Assembly (NCBI RefSeq): GCF_031679605.1 | Contig: NZ_CP117522.1 | Span: forward strand, 4,464,001 to 4,528,000 | DNA: 64,000 nt | DNA from: Streptomyces luomodiensis | GTDB taxonomy: Bacteria; Actinomycetota; Actinomycetes; Streptomycetales; Streptomycetaceae | Reading direction: 5' to 3' | In this document: positions 1 through 7,629 of the stretch, piece after piece | Position numbering within the stretch: the stretch's first letter is position 1 | Layout: every line of letters begins with the position of its first letter | Notes under the pieces: model-generated | What the model saw: only the letters and a program-made list of their open reading frames with translations | Told to the model about the DNA's origin: nothing | Databases searched by the model: none | Made by a program: the position numbers and the translations under genes

Positions 1-235
1 TTCTCTCGACTCCGGTTTCGGAAAAATCCGTCGTCGCAGGTCGTGACGGCCGAATCGACTGAACGGGGTGTATCGGTCAGCGTGTCGGCACGCGGAGCGG
101 TGCGGAGTGTGGTCGCGAGGGGGCCCGCCGCGGGGCCCGCCGATCAGGGGGCGGGGAAGAGGGCGAGCGGGCGCTGGGGGCCAGCGGGAGGCAGGAAGGG
201 GCGAAGAGGCAGAAAAGGCTCGTGCCCCGCTCGGG
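1..235. other. non-coding stretch downstream of dmdR1
   Basis: I see no convincing gene here. The stretch is GC-rich and holds a short direct repeat of GGGCCCGCCG near position 123-142. No clear terminator hairpin with a perfect stem follows dmdR1. Confidence 0.4.
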
Positions 236-1037
236 TCAGCGCTTGGCCACGAAGACGTGCGAGGCGATGTCCGCCTCCAGCTCCGCCGCCTCACCGCTGC
301 TGCCCACCAGCACCCCGCCCGGCGACTCGGTGACGCTCACCACGGAGCCCGGCTGCACCCCGGCCCGCCGTAGCGTGTACATCACCTGGGCGTCCGCCTG
401 GATGGGCTCGCCGATGCGGCGCACCACCACCGTCTTGCCCTCGGAGCCGGGCTCCAACTCCCGCAGGCTCACCATGGACTCGTCCAGGAACGGATCGACC
501 TCGGCCTTCTCGCCCAGCTCCTCCAGGCCCGGAATCGGGTTTCCGTACGGCGACTCGGTCGGATGGCGGAGCAGCTCCAGGACACGCCGCTCCACCGCCT
601 CGCTCATCACATGCTCCCAGCGGCACGCCTCGGCGTGGACCTGCTCCCACTCCAGCCCGATCACGTCGACGAGCAGGCACTCCGCGAGCCGGTGCTTGCG
701 CATCACCCGCGTGGCCAGCCGACGGCCCTCCTCGGTCAGCTCCAGGTGCCGGTCGCCCGCGACGGTGACCAGCCCGTCGCGCTCCATCCGCGCCACCGTC
801 TGGCTGACCGTCGGACCGCTCTGCTCGAGCCGCTCGGCGATCCGGGCGCGCATGGGGACCACGCCCTCCTCCTCGAGCTCGAGGATGGTGCGGAGATACA
901 TCTCCGTGGTGTCGATCAGTCCGGACATGCGTGCCCCTCGATGTGTCGTGCGGTGGCCCTCAACCAATTCTGACGCATCCCACCGACAACGGGGCCGAGT
1001 CGGCCCCTTCCGCCGCAAGGGGCCGGACTGCTATTGA
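222..1037 (+). CDS. possible antisense ORF over dmdR1 (adm-like)
   Basis: An uninterrupted 271-codon frame starting at GTG 222 runs antisense to the entire dmdR1 gene and past its start. Its product would be Ser/Arg/Thr-rich with no recognisable domain. By composition alone it would be dismissed as a high-GC shadow frame. It is listed because published work on S. coelicolor described an antiparallel gene, adm, on the strand opposite dmdR1, with effects on siderophore and antibiotic production. An AAGG sequence lies a few bases before the GTG. Whether this organism makes a protein from it cannot be judged from sequence. Confidence 0.2.
   Translation: MPRSGQRLATKTCEAMSASSSAASPLLPTSTPPGDSVTLTTEPGCTPARRSVYITWASAWMGSPMRRTTTVLPSEPGSNSRRLTMDSSRNGSTSAFSPSSSRPGIGFPYGDSVGWRSSSRTRRSTASLITCSQRHASAWTCSHSSPITSTSRHSASRCLRITRVASRRPSSVSSRCRSPATVTSPSRSIRATVWLTVGPLCSSRSAIRARMGTTPSSSSSRMVRRYISVVSISPDMRAPRCVVRWPSTNSDASHRQRGRVGPFRRKGPDCY
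236..928 (-). CDS. dmdR1: DtxR-family iron-dependent repressor (DmdR1/IdeR type)
   Basis: Cytoplasmic, metal-activated repressor of siderophore and iron genes. The 230-residue protein has an N-terminal winged helix (about residues 5-65), a dimerisation/metal domain (66-140) and a C-terminal SH3-like domain. The metal ligands of DtxR fall at the same numbers here: Met10, His79, Glu83, His98, Cys102, Glu105 and His106. The start at 928 is chosen because GAGGGG lies 9 bases upstream and the protein then begins MSGLIDTTEM, as in IdeR. An upstream in-frame ATG at 1018 would add 30 atypical residues. Divergent from the SIS-domain gene. In S. coelicolor the orthologue is reported to share its locus with an antisense gene (adm). 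Family assignment is firm; the DmdR1 name rests on remembered gene order. Confidence 0.93.
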   Translation of the reverse strand: MSGLIDTTEMYLRTILELEEEGVVPMRARIAERLEQSGPTVSQTVARMERDGLVTVAGDRHLELTEEGRRLATRVMRKHRLAECLLVDVIGLEWEQVHAEACRWEHVMSEAVERRVLELLRHPTESPYGNPIPGLEELGEKAEVDPFLDESMVSLRELEPGSEGKTVVVRRIGEPIQADAQVMYTLRRAGVQPGSVVSVTESPGGVLVGSSGEAAELEADIASHVFVAKR

Positions 1038-1039
1038 CA
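1034..1039 (+). promoter_or_regulatory. possible -35 element of the SIS-domain gene
   Basis: A perfect TTGACA lies 40 bases before the chosen ATG. A -10 with the usual spacing would fall near CTACAT (1058-1063), which is only a moderate match and sits just before the GGAAGG ribosome site. Treat the pairing as tentative. Confidence 0.4.
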
Positions 1040-1079
1040 GCGTCATGATCGGAACACCTACATGGAAGGTCACGCGTTG

Positions 1080-1835
1080 ATGAGCGAGTCCAAGCAGGCC
1101 GGGCAATTCTTCGACGCGGCCATCGGCCTGCTGCGGCAGGTGCGGGACGAAGAAGGCGAGCATATCGCCGCGGCGGGCACCCTGATCGCCGATACCGTCG
1201 TCTCGGGCGGCCGCCTCTTCACGTTCGGCGCCGGGCACTCCTCCCTGCCCGCCCAGGACGTCGTCTACCGCGCGGGCGGGCTCGCGCTGATGAATCTGCT
1301 GCCGGTGCCGGGGATGGTGGGCGTGGACGTCATGCCCGCCACCCTGGGCAGCGCGCTCGAACGCGTCGACGGACTCGCCACGACCGTCCTCGACAGCAGC
1401 CCGCTCGGGGCCGGGGACCTGCTGTTCGTGATCTCGCTGTCCGGGCGCAACGTCCTGCCCGTGGAGATGGCGACGAGCGCGCGGCAGCGCGGTGTCACGG
1501 TGATCGGGGTGACATCGGTCGGCTACGCGACCGGCACGACCCCGCGCAACTCCTCCGGTGGCTTCCTGAAGGACCACTGCGACCTGGTCATCGACAACAA
1601 GATCCCGGTCGGGGACGCGGAGCTCACGGCGGACGGCGTCGGCGCGCCCTTCGCGCCCGCGTCCACGGTGGTGACGAGCGCGATCATGCAGTCCGTAGTG
1701 GCGGCGGCGGTCGGGGAACTGGCCGAGCGGGGCATCGAGCCGCCCATGCTGAGGTCGGGGAACGTGGACGGCGGGCACGAGTGGAACCGCAAGGTGATGA
1801 CCGAGTACCGGGACCGGATCTTCTACCAGCGGTGA
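1080..1835 (+). CDS. SIS-domain sugar-phosphate-binding protein (UPF0309 type)
   Basis: A 251-residue cytoplasmic protein with one sugar isomerase (SIS) fold. The nucleotide-like loop FTFGAGHSS (about residues 46-54) and the ISLSGRN segment (near 120) are the phosphosugar-binding loops of SIS domains. It probably binds or isomerises an amino-sugar phosphate, but no specific substrate can be named. ATG 1080 is chosen over ATG 1062 because GGAAGG (1064-1069) sits about 10 bases before it. The gene is divergent from dmdR1. A six-unit 12-bp tandem repeat begins on its stop codon. Confidence 0.85.
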   Translation: MSESKQAGQFFDAAIGLLRQVRDEEGEHIAAAGTLIADTVVSGGRLFTFGAGHSSLPAQDVVYRAGGLALMNLLPVPGMVGVDVMPATLGSALERVDGLATTVLDSSPLGAGDLLFVISLSGRNVLPVEMATSARQRGVTVIGVTSVGYATGTTPRNSSGGFLKDHCDLVIDNKIPVGDAELTADGVGAPFAPASTVVTSAIMQSVVAAAVGELAERGIEPPMLRSGNVDGGHEWNRKVMTEYRDRIFYQR

Positions 1836-1899
1836 TACCGGCGGTGATCTCGGCAGTGATGCCGGCGGTGGTCTCGGCGGTCATCTCAGCGGTGATCGC
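1828..1899. repeat. 12-bp tandem repeat starting at the stop codon of the SIS gene
   Basis: Six consecutive 12-bp units resembling GGCGGTGATCTC (1828, 1840, 1852, 1864, 1876, 1888). The first unit contains the TGA stop at 1833-1835, so the array looks like amplification of the gene's last codons. It occupies most of the gap to the convergent PAS gene. Confidence 0.85.
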
Positions 1900-1924
1900 T
1901 TGCCGGCGCACCGTTCGGTGATCT

Positions 1925-3505
1925 TCAGTACCGGCGTACGGCCAGGTCCACCGAGGCCGCGACCCGCGCCGCGACGTCCTCCGCGTACACCGCGTCCGTA
2001 CGGTCGAAGGCCCGGCGGCCGGAGGTGCGCAGGAAGGTGACCACGCCGAGGGTGCGGCCGCGGCTGCGCAGCACCGCGCACAGCCCGTGCACCGCGCCCT
2101 CCGGCCATTTGCGGGCGGCCGCCCACTGGGCCCTCGCCGGCTCGTCCGAGCGTCTCGCGCTCGTCCGTACCGAACCGCAGCGTTCGACCGCCTGGAGTGC
2201 CGGATGGCCCTCCGCGTAGCCCAGCGGGATGCCGCCCGGGGCGACGGGCGGGCAGGGGCCGGGGGTGCCGGTGGGGGTGGCCGCCGCCCGGACCAGCCGG
2301 ATCCGGTCCGCCGGGGCGCCCGGCGGCGGGTCCAGGGCCAGGTCGATCAGGGCGTGATCGGCGAACCCCGCCAGGGCGAAGTCCAGGTGGACCGAGGCCG
2401 CCTCCATCGGGTCCTCGCATTCGGCCGCCGCCCGCGTCGCCCGGTGCAGCTGGTTGCCCCTGAAGCGCAGCCGGGCGCTCTCCTGCTCCTGGCCCTTGGC
2501 CTCCGTCACGTCCTGGAAGATCCAGGCCACCCCGAGCGGCGTCGGCTCCTCGGTGAGCGGTGAGGCCAGCCGGAGGAAGCCGCTGCGCCAGCAGCGGCGC
2601 AGCGCCCCCGCGCCGTCCGTGCCCGCCGTGCCCGCCGTGTCGCGGCCTGGGACCTCGCCGCGCACCGCCTCCTCGTCGTCGAGCAGCTCGTAGCGCACCC
2701 CGGCCGGGCCCTCGGTGCCGTGCCCCGCGCCGGCGTCCCGCAGGGTCACCCACAGCTCGGTCGGCGCCAGGGGCGCGCCCTCCGCCAGGACGTGCTGGAG
2801 CGCGGCCTCCGCCTCCTCGACGCCCTGGTCCAGGAAGTCGCCCAGCGGCCGGCCGGGCGCGGCCTTACGGGCGGTGCGCAGCGCGCCCGCCGCGTTGGCG
2901 TTGACGACGGCGACCCGCAGATCCGCGTCGACCAGGACCACGTTCCACGACGCGCCCTCCAGCAGCGCCTCGCTCAGCGCGATCGACCGCTCCAGGTCGA
3001 TCTGCTCGTGCGCCTCGCCGAAGGCGCAGTACACCCCGGCCGGGCGGCCGTCCGCGCCCGGCATGCGCGAGGACTGCGTGCGCACCAGGACCCGGCCGCC
3101 GTCCTTGGTCAGCAGCGCGAACTCGTGCACCCGGCGTCCCGTGGCGCTCATGGCCTCCTTAAGGCGCGCCTCGACCTCCCGCGCGTCCCCCGGGCGGGCC
3201 GCCCAGCCGCCCAGCCCCTTGCGGCCGACCGCCTCCGCCGCCGTCCAGCCGAGGATGCGCTCGGCCTCGCGGTTCCAGTGGGTCACCCTGCCGTCGGTGT
3301 CGAACGCGCACAAAGCCGCGTCCATCCCGTCGAGCAGCGCGGCGAGCAGCTCGGAGTCGAGCCGCTCCGGCCCGTCCGGGCGGTCGGACCGGCCGGACGC
3401 CGACGCCGCCGGCTCCGCCTCCGCCTCCGCCTGCCCCGGGACGCCCCGCGCGGAGCCGGCGGAACGCGCCGGACGTGCGGGTTCGGAACGTTGTGAAGCG
3501 CTCAC
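1925..3505 (-). CDS. PAS/PAS/GAF sensor protein without an output domain
   Basis: A 526-residue soluble protein. An N-terminal Ala/Pro/Arg-rich stretch (1-48) is followed by a PAS fold (about 50-165, with FDTDGRVTHWNREAERILGW), a second, degenerate PAS region (about 175-310, ending AWIFQDVT) and a C-terminal GAF-like domain (about 340-520). Streptomyces proteins of this layout usually carry a PP2C (SpoIIE-type) phosphatase at the C terminus; none is present, so it may be a stand-alone signal-binding partner. GTG 3505 is chosen because AGGGGG lies 8 bases upstream; the frame stays open 42 codons further but without a ribosome site. Convergent with the SIS gene. No signal or partner can be named. 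Confidence 0.8.
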   Translation of the reverse strand: MSASQRSEPARPARSAGSARGVPGQAEAEAEPAASASGRSDRPDGPERLDSELLAALLDGMDAALCAFDTDGRVTHWNREAERILGWTAAEAVGRKGLGGWAARPGDAREVEARLKEAMSATGRRVHEFALLTKDGGRVLVRTQSSRMPGADGRPAGVYCAFGEAHEQIDLERSIALSEALLEGASWNVVLVDADLRVAVVNANAAGALRTARKAAPGRPLGDFLDQGVEEAEAALQHVLAEGAPLAPTELWVTLRDAGAGHGTEGPAGVRYELLDDEEAVRGEVPGRDTAGTAGTDGAGALRRCWRSGFLRLASPLTEEPTPLGVAWIFQDVTEAKGQEQESARLRFRGNQLHRATRAAAECEDPMEAASVHLDFALAGFADHALIDLALDPPPGAPADRIRLVRAAATPTGTPGPCPPVAPGGIPLGYAEGHPALQAVERCGSVRTSARRSDEPARAQWAAARKWPEGAVHGLCAVLRSRGRTLGVVTFLRTSGRRAFDRTDAVYAEDVAARVAASVDLAVRRY

Positions 3506-3618
3506 CGGACACCCCCTGCTGGACGTGGCTGTCTGTGGTGGGGCACGTCGGACATTGAACTCGAACGTGACACGCGCCACACCGTATTCGGGGAAATCGT
3601 TGCCTCCCGGAAATTCGC

Positions 3619-3648
3619 TTGTGTGTGGCACGAGGGCGTTCTTAGGCT
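3619..3648 (+). promoter_or_regulatory. promoter-like sequence ahead of a tiny ORF
   Basis: TTGTGT (3619-3624), an 18-base spacer and TAGGCT (3643-3648) resemble a Streptomyces HrdB promoter. Transcription would start near 3655, giving a leader of about 27 bases before the ATG at 3682. Confidence 0.5.
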
Positions 3649-3681
3649 GTGCGGTACACGAGAAGGGAGGTGGTTCGGCAG

Positions 3682-3720
3682 ATGTATGAAATCCGGACGC
3701 GTGAGGTGACTGCGGGCTAG
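3682..3720 (+). CDS. putative 12-residue peptide MYEIRTREVTAG
   Basis: ATG 3682 to TAG 3718-3720. The ribosome site GGGAGGTGG (3665-3673) is close to a full anti-Shine-Dalgarno match, with 8 bases to the ATG, and a promoter-like pair lies 34 bases further upstream. Bases 3705-3714 (GGTGACTGCG), inside the ORF, are perfectly complementary to 3790-3799 (CGCAGTCACC). A palindrome, GACCCGCGGGTC, follows at 3801-3812. A translating ribosome would therefore interfere with the stem. No plus-strand gene follows until 5005; pdxH runs the other way. It could be a leader/attenuator peptide, a small dual-function RNA, or chance. Confidence 0.4.
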   Translation: MYEIRTREVTAG

Positions 3721-3934
3721 CGGTCCGTCGTCGCGCTCAGCGCATTCGCCGGACTGGCGCACGAACGGGTGCGCAGCCGGCCAATCCCACGCAGTCACCC
3801 GACCCGCGGGTCGCCGGTACGTCCGACCGGCCCCCTTCCGCCTCAGGGCGTCAGGGGACAGACCCGCGGGTTGTCCGCGTTCTGAGGGACCTCACGGGCG
3901 CGGGACGCCTCACGGGTCGAGGACGCCGCGGCTC

Positions 3935-4645
3935 CTACGGGTACAGGCGCTCCACCCGCCAGCCCTCCGCACCAGGCAGCCGGACGTACCGCAGCCGGTC
4001 GTGCAGCCGGTTCTCCCGGCCCTGCCAGAACTCCACGGCCTCCGGAACCACCCGGAACCCGCCCCACTCCGGCGGCACCGGCACCTGCTCGCCCGGCGGA
4101 TAGCGGTTCGCCAGCTCCTCGTACGAGCGGTCCAGCTCCGCCCGCGAGCCCACCACCGCGGACTGCGTGCTCGCCCACGCCCCCAGCTGCGAACCGTGCG
4201 GCCGGGTGCGGAAGTACGCCGCCGTCTCGTCCCGCCCGGTCCGCTGCGCGGTGCCGGTCACGATCACCTGCCGGGCGATGGGATGCCACGGGAAGAGCAG
4301 TGCCACCTGCGGGTTCTCACCCAGCTCACGACCCTTGCGGGAGCCGTAGTTGGTGTAGAAGACGAAGCCGCGCTCGTCGAAGCTCTTCATCAGCACCGTA
4401 CGGGAGCTGGGGCGGCCCGCCGCGTCGGCCGTCGAGACCACCATGGCGTTCGGTTCGAAGAGCCCGCTGCCGACCGCGTCCTCGAACCACCGGGTGAACT
4501 GCCGGAACGGGTCGTCCGCGAGGTCCGCCTCGTCGAAGCCCGCCGCGCGGTAGTGCTCGCGCATGGCGGCCGGGTCGTACGTACGCGCGGAGGAAGCCGA
4601 GGGCTCCGAGTCAACGTGAGGCACGGGCATATCTTGCAACATCAT
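3935..4645 (-). CDS. pdxH: pyridoxamine 5'-phosphate oxidase
   Basis: FMN-dependent cytoplasmic enzyme that oxidises pyridoxine or pyridoxamine phosphate to pyridoxal phosphate, the last step of vitamin B6 synthesis and salvage. The 236-residue product shows the family core: [20 protein letters not shown], the SRKG(R)EL phosphate/FMN segment, the [11 protein letters not shown] strand, and a C-terminal motif with [14 protein letters not shown] that binds the substrate phosphate and FMN. Three ATGs compete (4645, 4642, 4630). None has a strong ribosome site, so the start is uncertain by five codons. It diverges from the citrate synthase-like gene; I see no shared operon. Confidence 0.92.
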   Translation of the reverse strand: MMLQDMPVPHVDSEPSASSARTYDPAAMREHYRAAGFDEADLADDPFRQFTRWFEDAVGSGLFEPNAMVVSTADAAGRPSSRTVLMKSFDERGFVFYTNYGSRKGRELGENPQVALLFPWHPIARQVIVTGTAQRTGRDETAAYFRTRPHGSQLGAWASTQSAVVGSRAELDRSYEELANRYPPGEQVPVPPEWGGFRVVPEAVEFWQGRENRLHDRLRYVRLPGAEGWRVERLYP

Positions 4646-5004
4646 CGGTCCGCCGCACCGGCGGCCCCGGAAGAGCGGTCCCCGCCGCCGGCCGGGCGCC
4701 CACACCCGTTCCGCGAAACCCTCCCGCGCACCACACGCGGTGTGCCGCTTCTCACGCTTCCCCACGGGGAGCGCACCCACCAGACTGAGTCGGACCACGC
4801 GCCTGTCCGCGCTGGGCAGGCCCCACCCTCCCGTGTCCTGGGGGTCACTCCCCGCCATGGTTGGGTGACCACCACCCGCACGGGGCACATCACCGGTGTG
4901 GCCGGTACGGACCGCGAGCCGTGTCAGGCGGCCGCGTAACCGTCCCGGCACCGCCCGCCGCCGCCCGTCGTCCGCATCATGACCGCATCATGAGGAGCCG
5001 CCTG
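4646..5004. other. 359-bp divergent promoter region
   Basis: It separates pdxH (minus) from the citrate synthase-like gene (plus). It is less GC-skewed than the coding flanks. I see no long open frame with coding character and no clear operator palindrome. Confidence 0.4.
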
Positions 5005-6105
5005 ATGTCCGACTTCGTACCCGGACTCGAAGGAGTCGTCGCGTTCGAGACGGAGATCGCCGAACCCGACAAGGAGGGCGGCGCGCTCCGCTACCGAGGC
5101 GTGGACATCGAGGACCTCGTGGGCCATGTCTCCTTCGGGAACGTCTGGGGTCTGCTGGTCGACGGCGCCTTCAACCCGGGGCTGCCGGCCGCCGAGCCGT
5201 TCCCCATCCCGGTCCACTCCGGGGACGTCCGGGTCGATGTGCAGTCCGCGCTGGCCATGCTCGCGCCCGTCTGGGGGCTCAAACCGCTGCTGGACATCGA
5301 CGAGGAGCAGGCCCGTGAGGACCTGGCGCGGGCGGCCGTGATGGCCCTGTCGTACGTCGCCCAGTCGGCCCGCGGCCAGGGGAAGCCGATGGTGCCGCAA
5401 CGGGAGATCGACAAGGCCGGGACCATCGTGGAGCGCTTCATGCGGCGCTGGCGCGGCGAGCCCGACCCCAAGCACGTCGCCGCCGTCGACGCGTACTGGA
5501 CCTCGGCGGCCGAGCACGGGATGAACGCCTCCACCTTCACCGCCCGTGTCATCGCCTCCACCGGCGCCGATGTCGCCGCCGCGCTCTCCGGCGCGGTGGG
5601 CGCCATGTCCGGGCCGCTGCACGGCGGCGCGCCCTCCCGGGTGCTCGGCATGATCGAGGAGATCGAGCGCACCGGGGACGCCACCGCGTACGTCAAACAG
5701 GCCCTCGACCGGGGCGAGCGGCTGATGGGCTTCGGCCACCGCGTCTACCGCGCCGAGGACCCGCGGGCGCGGGTGCTGCGGCGCACCGCGCGGGAGCTGG
5801 GCGCACCGCGCTTCGAGGTCGCCGAGGCGCTGGAGCGGGCCGCCCTGGAGGAGCTGCACAACCGCCGGCCCGACCGGGTACTGGCCACGAACGTGGAGTT
5901 CTGGGCGGCCATCGTGCTGGACTTCGCCGAGGTCCCGGCGCACATGTTCACGTCGATGTTCACCTGTGCCCGCACGGCGGGCTGGAGCGCGCACATCCTG
6001 GAGCAGAAGCGGACCGGCCGGCTGGTCCGGCCGTCGGCCCGGTACGTCGGGCCCGGCGCGCGCAGCCCGCACGACATCGAGGGCTACGGGGACGCCCAGC
6101 GGTAG
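5005..6105 (+). CDS. citrate synthase-like enzyme (citrate synthase 2 clade)
   Basis: A 366-residue cytoplasmic enzyme of the citrate/2-methylcitrate synthase family, which condenses an acyl-CoA with oxaloacetate. The two active-site histidines are present: His206 in GPLHGGA and His245 in GFGHRVY. The third catalytic residue, an Asp in the usual NVDFYS motif, is Glu298 here (NVEFWA). The C-terminal WSAHILEQ segment is typical. ATG 5005 is chosen because GAGGAG lies 7 bases upstream; ATG 4990 overlaps that ribosome site. It is divergent from pdxH. It could be a second citrate synthase or a specialised acyl-CoA synthase; with the Asp-to-Glu change I would not assert full citrate synthase activity. 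Confidence 0.85.
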   Translation: MSDFVPGLEGVVAFETEIAEPDKEGGALRYRGVDIEDLVGHVSFGNVWGLLVDGAFNPGLPAAEPFPIPVHSGDVRVDVQSALAMLAPVWGLKPLLDIDEEQAREDLARAAVMALSYVAQSARGQGKPMVPQREIDKAGTIVERFMRRWRGEPDPKHVAAVDAYWTSAAEHGMNASTFTARVIASTGADVAAALSGAVGAMSGPLHGGAPSRVLGMIEEIERTGDATAYVKQALDRGERLMGFGHRVYRAEDPRARVLRRTARELGAPRFEVAEALERAALEELHNRRPDRVLATNVEFWAAIVLDFAEVPAHMFTSMFTCARTAGWSAHILEQKRTGRLVRPSARYVGPGARSPHDIEGYGDAQR

Positions 6106-6136
6106 CTCGGGCCACCGCTCGAACGCCGGCCGCGGT

Positions 6137-6745
6137 TCAGGAGGGGGTTGCCAGGATGCCCTCCAGGATCTTCGACCACTGGGCCACCACCCGCTCCCGG
6201 CGGTGGCCGTCGTCCGTCAGGAGGTTGGCCAGGCCGAGGCCGCGTCCCATGTCGAGCAGGCCCTGGACGGTCTCCCGGACGCCCGGCACCGATTCGTCGG
6301 CGCCCAGCAGCTCCACCGCCATCCGATGCGTCTCACGGCCGATCTTCGCCTCCAGGGCGGTCACCCGGGCGCCCAGCTGCTCCTCGTACGAGGCCGCCAC
6401 CCACAGCTGGAGGGCGGCCCGGAAGAGCGGGCCGGTGTAGAGGCTCACCAGCGCCTCGACCACCGTGCGGACGCGGCCCTCCCCGCGCGGGGCGACGAGG
6501 GCGCGCAGCTCGGCCGAGCGCTCCTCGGCGACATGCTCGACGGCGGCCGTGAAGAGGTCCTCACGGGTCGGGAAGTGGTGCTGGGCCGCGCCCCGCGACA
6601 CCCCGGCCCGCTCGGCGACCACCGCGACCGTGGAACCGGCCCAGCCGTGCTCGGCGAGGCAGGACACGGCGGCCTCCAGCAGCCGTCTGCGGGTCGCGCG
6701 GCTGCGGTCCTGCTTGGGGTCGCGCAGGGCCGTACGGGGGGTCAT
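6137..6745 (-). CDS. TetR-family repressor of the acyl-CoA operon
   Basis: A 202-residue one-domain regulator. The N-terminal helix-turn-helix (about residues 16-62) includes TVAVVAERAGVSRGAAQHHF, typical of TetR; the C-terminal half is a helical ligand domain likely to bind an acyl-CoA. It is the last gene of the minus-strand acyl-CoA degradation operon, and its ATG overlaps the stop of the enoyl-CoA hydratase gene by 4 bases, so it is translationally coupled. The obvious candidate target is the CAAGC-AC-GCTTG palindrome at 16902-16913 ahead of the first gene. Confidence 0.9.
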   Translation of the reverse strand: MTPRTALRDPKQDRSRATRRRLLEAAVSCLAEHGWAGSTVAVVAERAGVSRGAAQHHFPTREDLFTAAVEHVAEERSAELRALVAPRGEGRVRTVVEALVSLYTGPLFRAALQLWVAASYEEQLGARVTALEAKIGRETHRMAVELLGADESVPGVRETVQGLLDMGRGLGLANLLTDDGHRRERVVAQWSKILEGILATPS

Positions 6746-7629
6746 CGGGACGCCCCCGCGTCCGGCGTCCCCGCGTCCGGCGCCGTGTCCCGTGGCGCCC
6801 AGGCCGGGTCGCGCCGTTCCAGGAACGCCGTCATGCCCTCACGGGCCTCCTCGGAGGCGAAGAGGCGGGCCGACAGCTCGGCCAGCGGTTCCGCGTCCCG
6901 ATCGAAGGCGCGCAGCACATCGGCGGTCACCAGGCGCTTGGACTCGGCGAGGCCCTGCGGGGAGCCCCGGCGCAGCCCGTCCAGGACGGGCGCCAGCGCC
7001 CCGTCCGCGTCCCCCTCCGGGTCCGCGATCGTCACCAGCCCGATCCGGGCCGCCTCGGCGGCGTCGAACCGCTCGCCCGTGAGGTAGTAGCGGGCCGCCG
7101 CGCGCCGGTCCAGCCGGGGCAGCAGCGGCATCGAGATGACGGCCGGGGCGAGGCCGAGCCGCGCCTCGGTGAAGGCGAAGCTCGCGCCGCGCCCCGCCGC
7201 CGATATGTCGCACGCTCCGAGCAGTCCGAGCCCACCGGCCCGCACATGTCCGGTGACGCGTGCGACGACCGGCTTGGGCAGCTCCACGATCGTCCGCAGC
7301 AGCGCCACGAGTCCGGCCGCCCCGGACGCCGAGGGCGGTTCGCTCAGGTCCGCGCCCGCGCAGAAGGTGGTGCCGGTGTGGGTGAGCAGCACCGCCCGGA
7401 CGCGGTCGTCCCGCCCGGCCGCCGCCAGTGCCTCGCGCAACTCGCCGACCAGGCGCGTCGAGAGGGCGTTGCGGTTGTGCGGCGAGTCCAGGGTGAGCGT
7501 GGTGATCCCGCGCTCGAAGGCGGCCCGTACGAGCGGAGCGGGCGCGGCGGACACCGGCGCGGCGGACACCGGCGCGCCCGCCGTGGGGCCGTCGGCCGTG
7601 GAGCCATCGGTCAGGGAGCCGTTGGTCAT
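6742..7629 (-). CDS. enoyl-CoA hydratase/isomerase family protein
   Basis: A 295-residue crotonase-fold enzyme expected to hydrate an unsaturated acyl-CoA in the degradation route encoded here. The oxyanion-hole pieces are visible: HNRNALS, CAGADLS and the GHVRAGGLG loop. Of the two catalytic glutamates, the one in the second loop is retained (AFTEARLG). The first, normally in GGG.EL, is replaced by Leu (GGLGLL). It may therefore act by a one-base mechanism or on an unusual substrate. The N terminus has an Ala/Pro-rich extension of about 32 residues with a small duplication (APVSA twice). It overlaps the neighbouring genes by 4 bases on each side. Confidence 0.88.
   Translation of the reverse strand: MTNGSLTDGSTADGPTAGAPVSAAPVSAAPAPLVRAAFERGITTLTLDSPHNRNALSTRLVGELREALAAAGRDDRVRAVLLTHTGTTFCAGADLSEPPSASGAAGLVALLRTIVELPKPVVARVTGHVRAGGLGLLGACDISAAGRGASFAFTEARLGLAPAVISMPLLPRLDRRAAARYYLTGERFDAAEAARIGLVTIADPEGDADGALAPVLDGLRRGSPQGLAESKRLVTADVLRAFDRDAEPLAELSARLFASEEAREGMTAFLERRDPAWAPRDTAPDAGTPDAGASR

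Larger units (their letters stand above)
3506..3934. other. 429-bp gap between pdxH and the PAS gene
   Basis: Besides the minus-strand upstream region of the PAS gene, it holds a plus-strand promoter-like pair, a tiny ORF with a very strong ribosome site, a 10-bp inverted repeat and two GACCCGCGGGT copies (3801-3812 as a perfect 12-bp palindrome, and from 3861). These are described separately. Confidence 0.6.
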
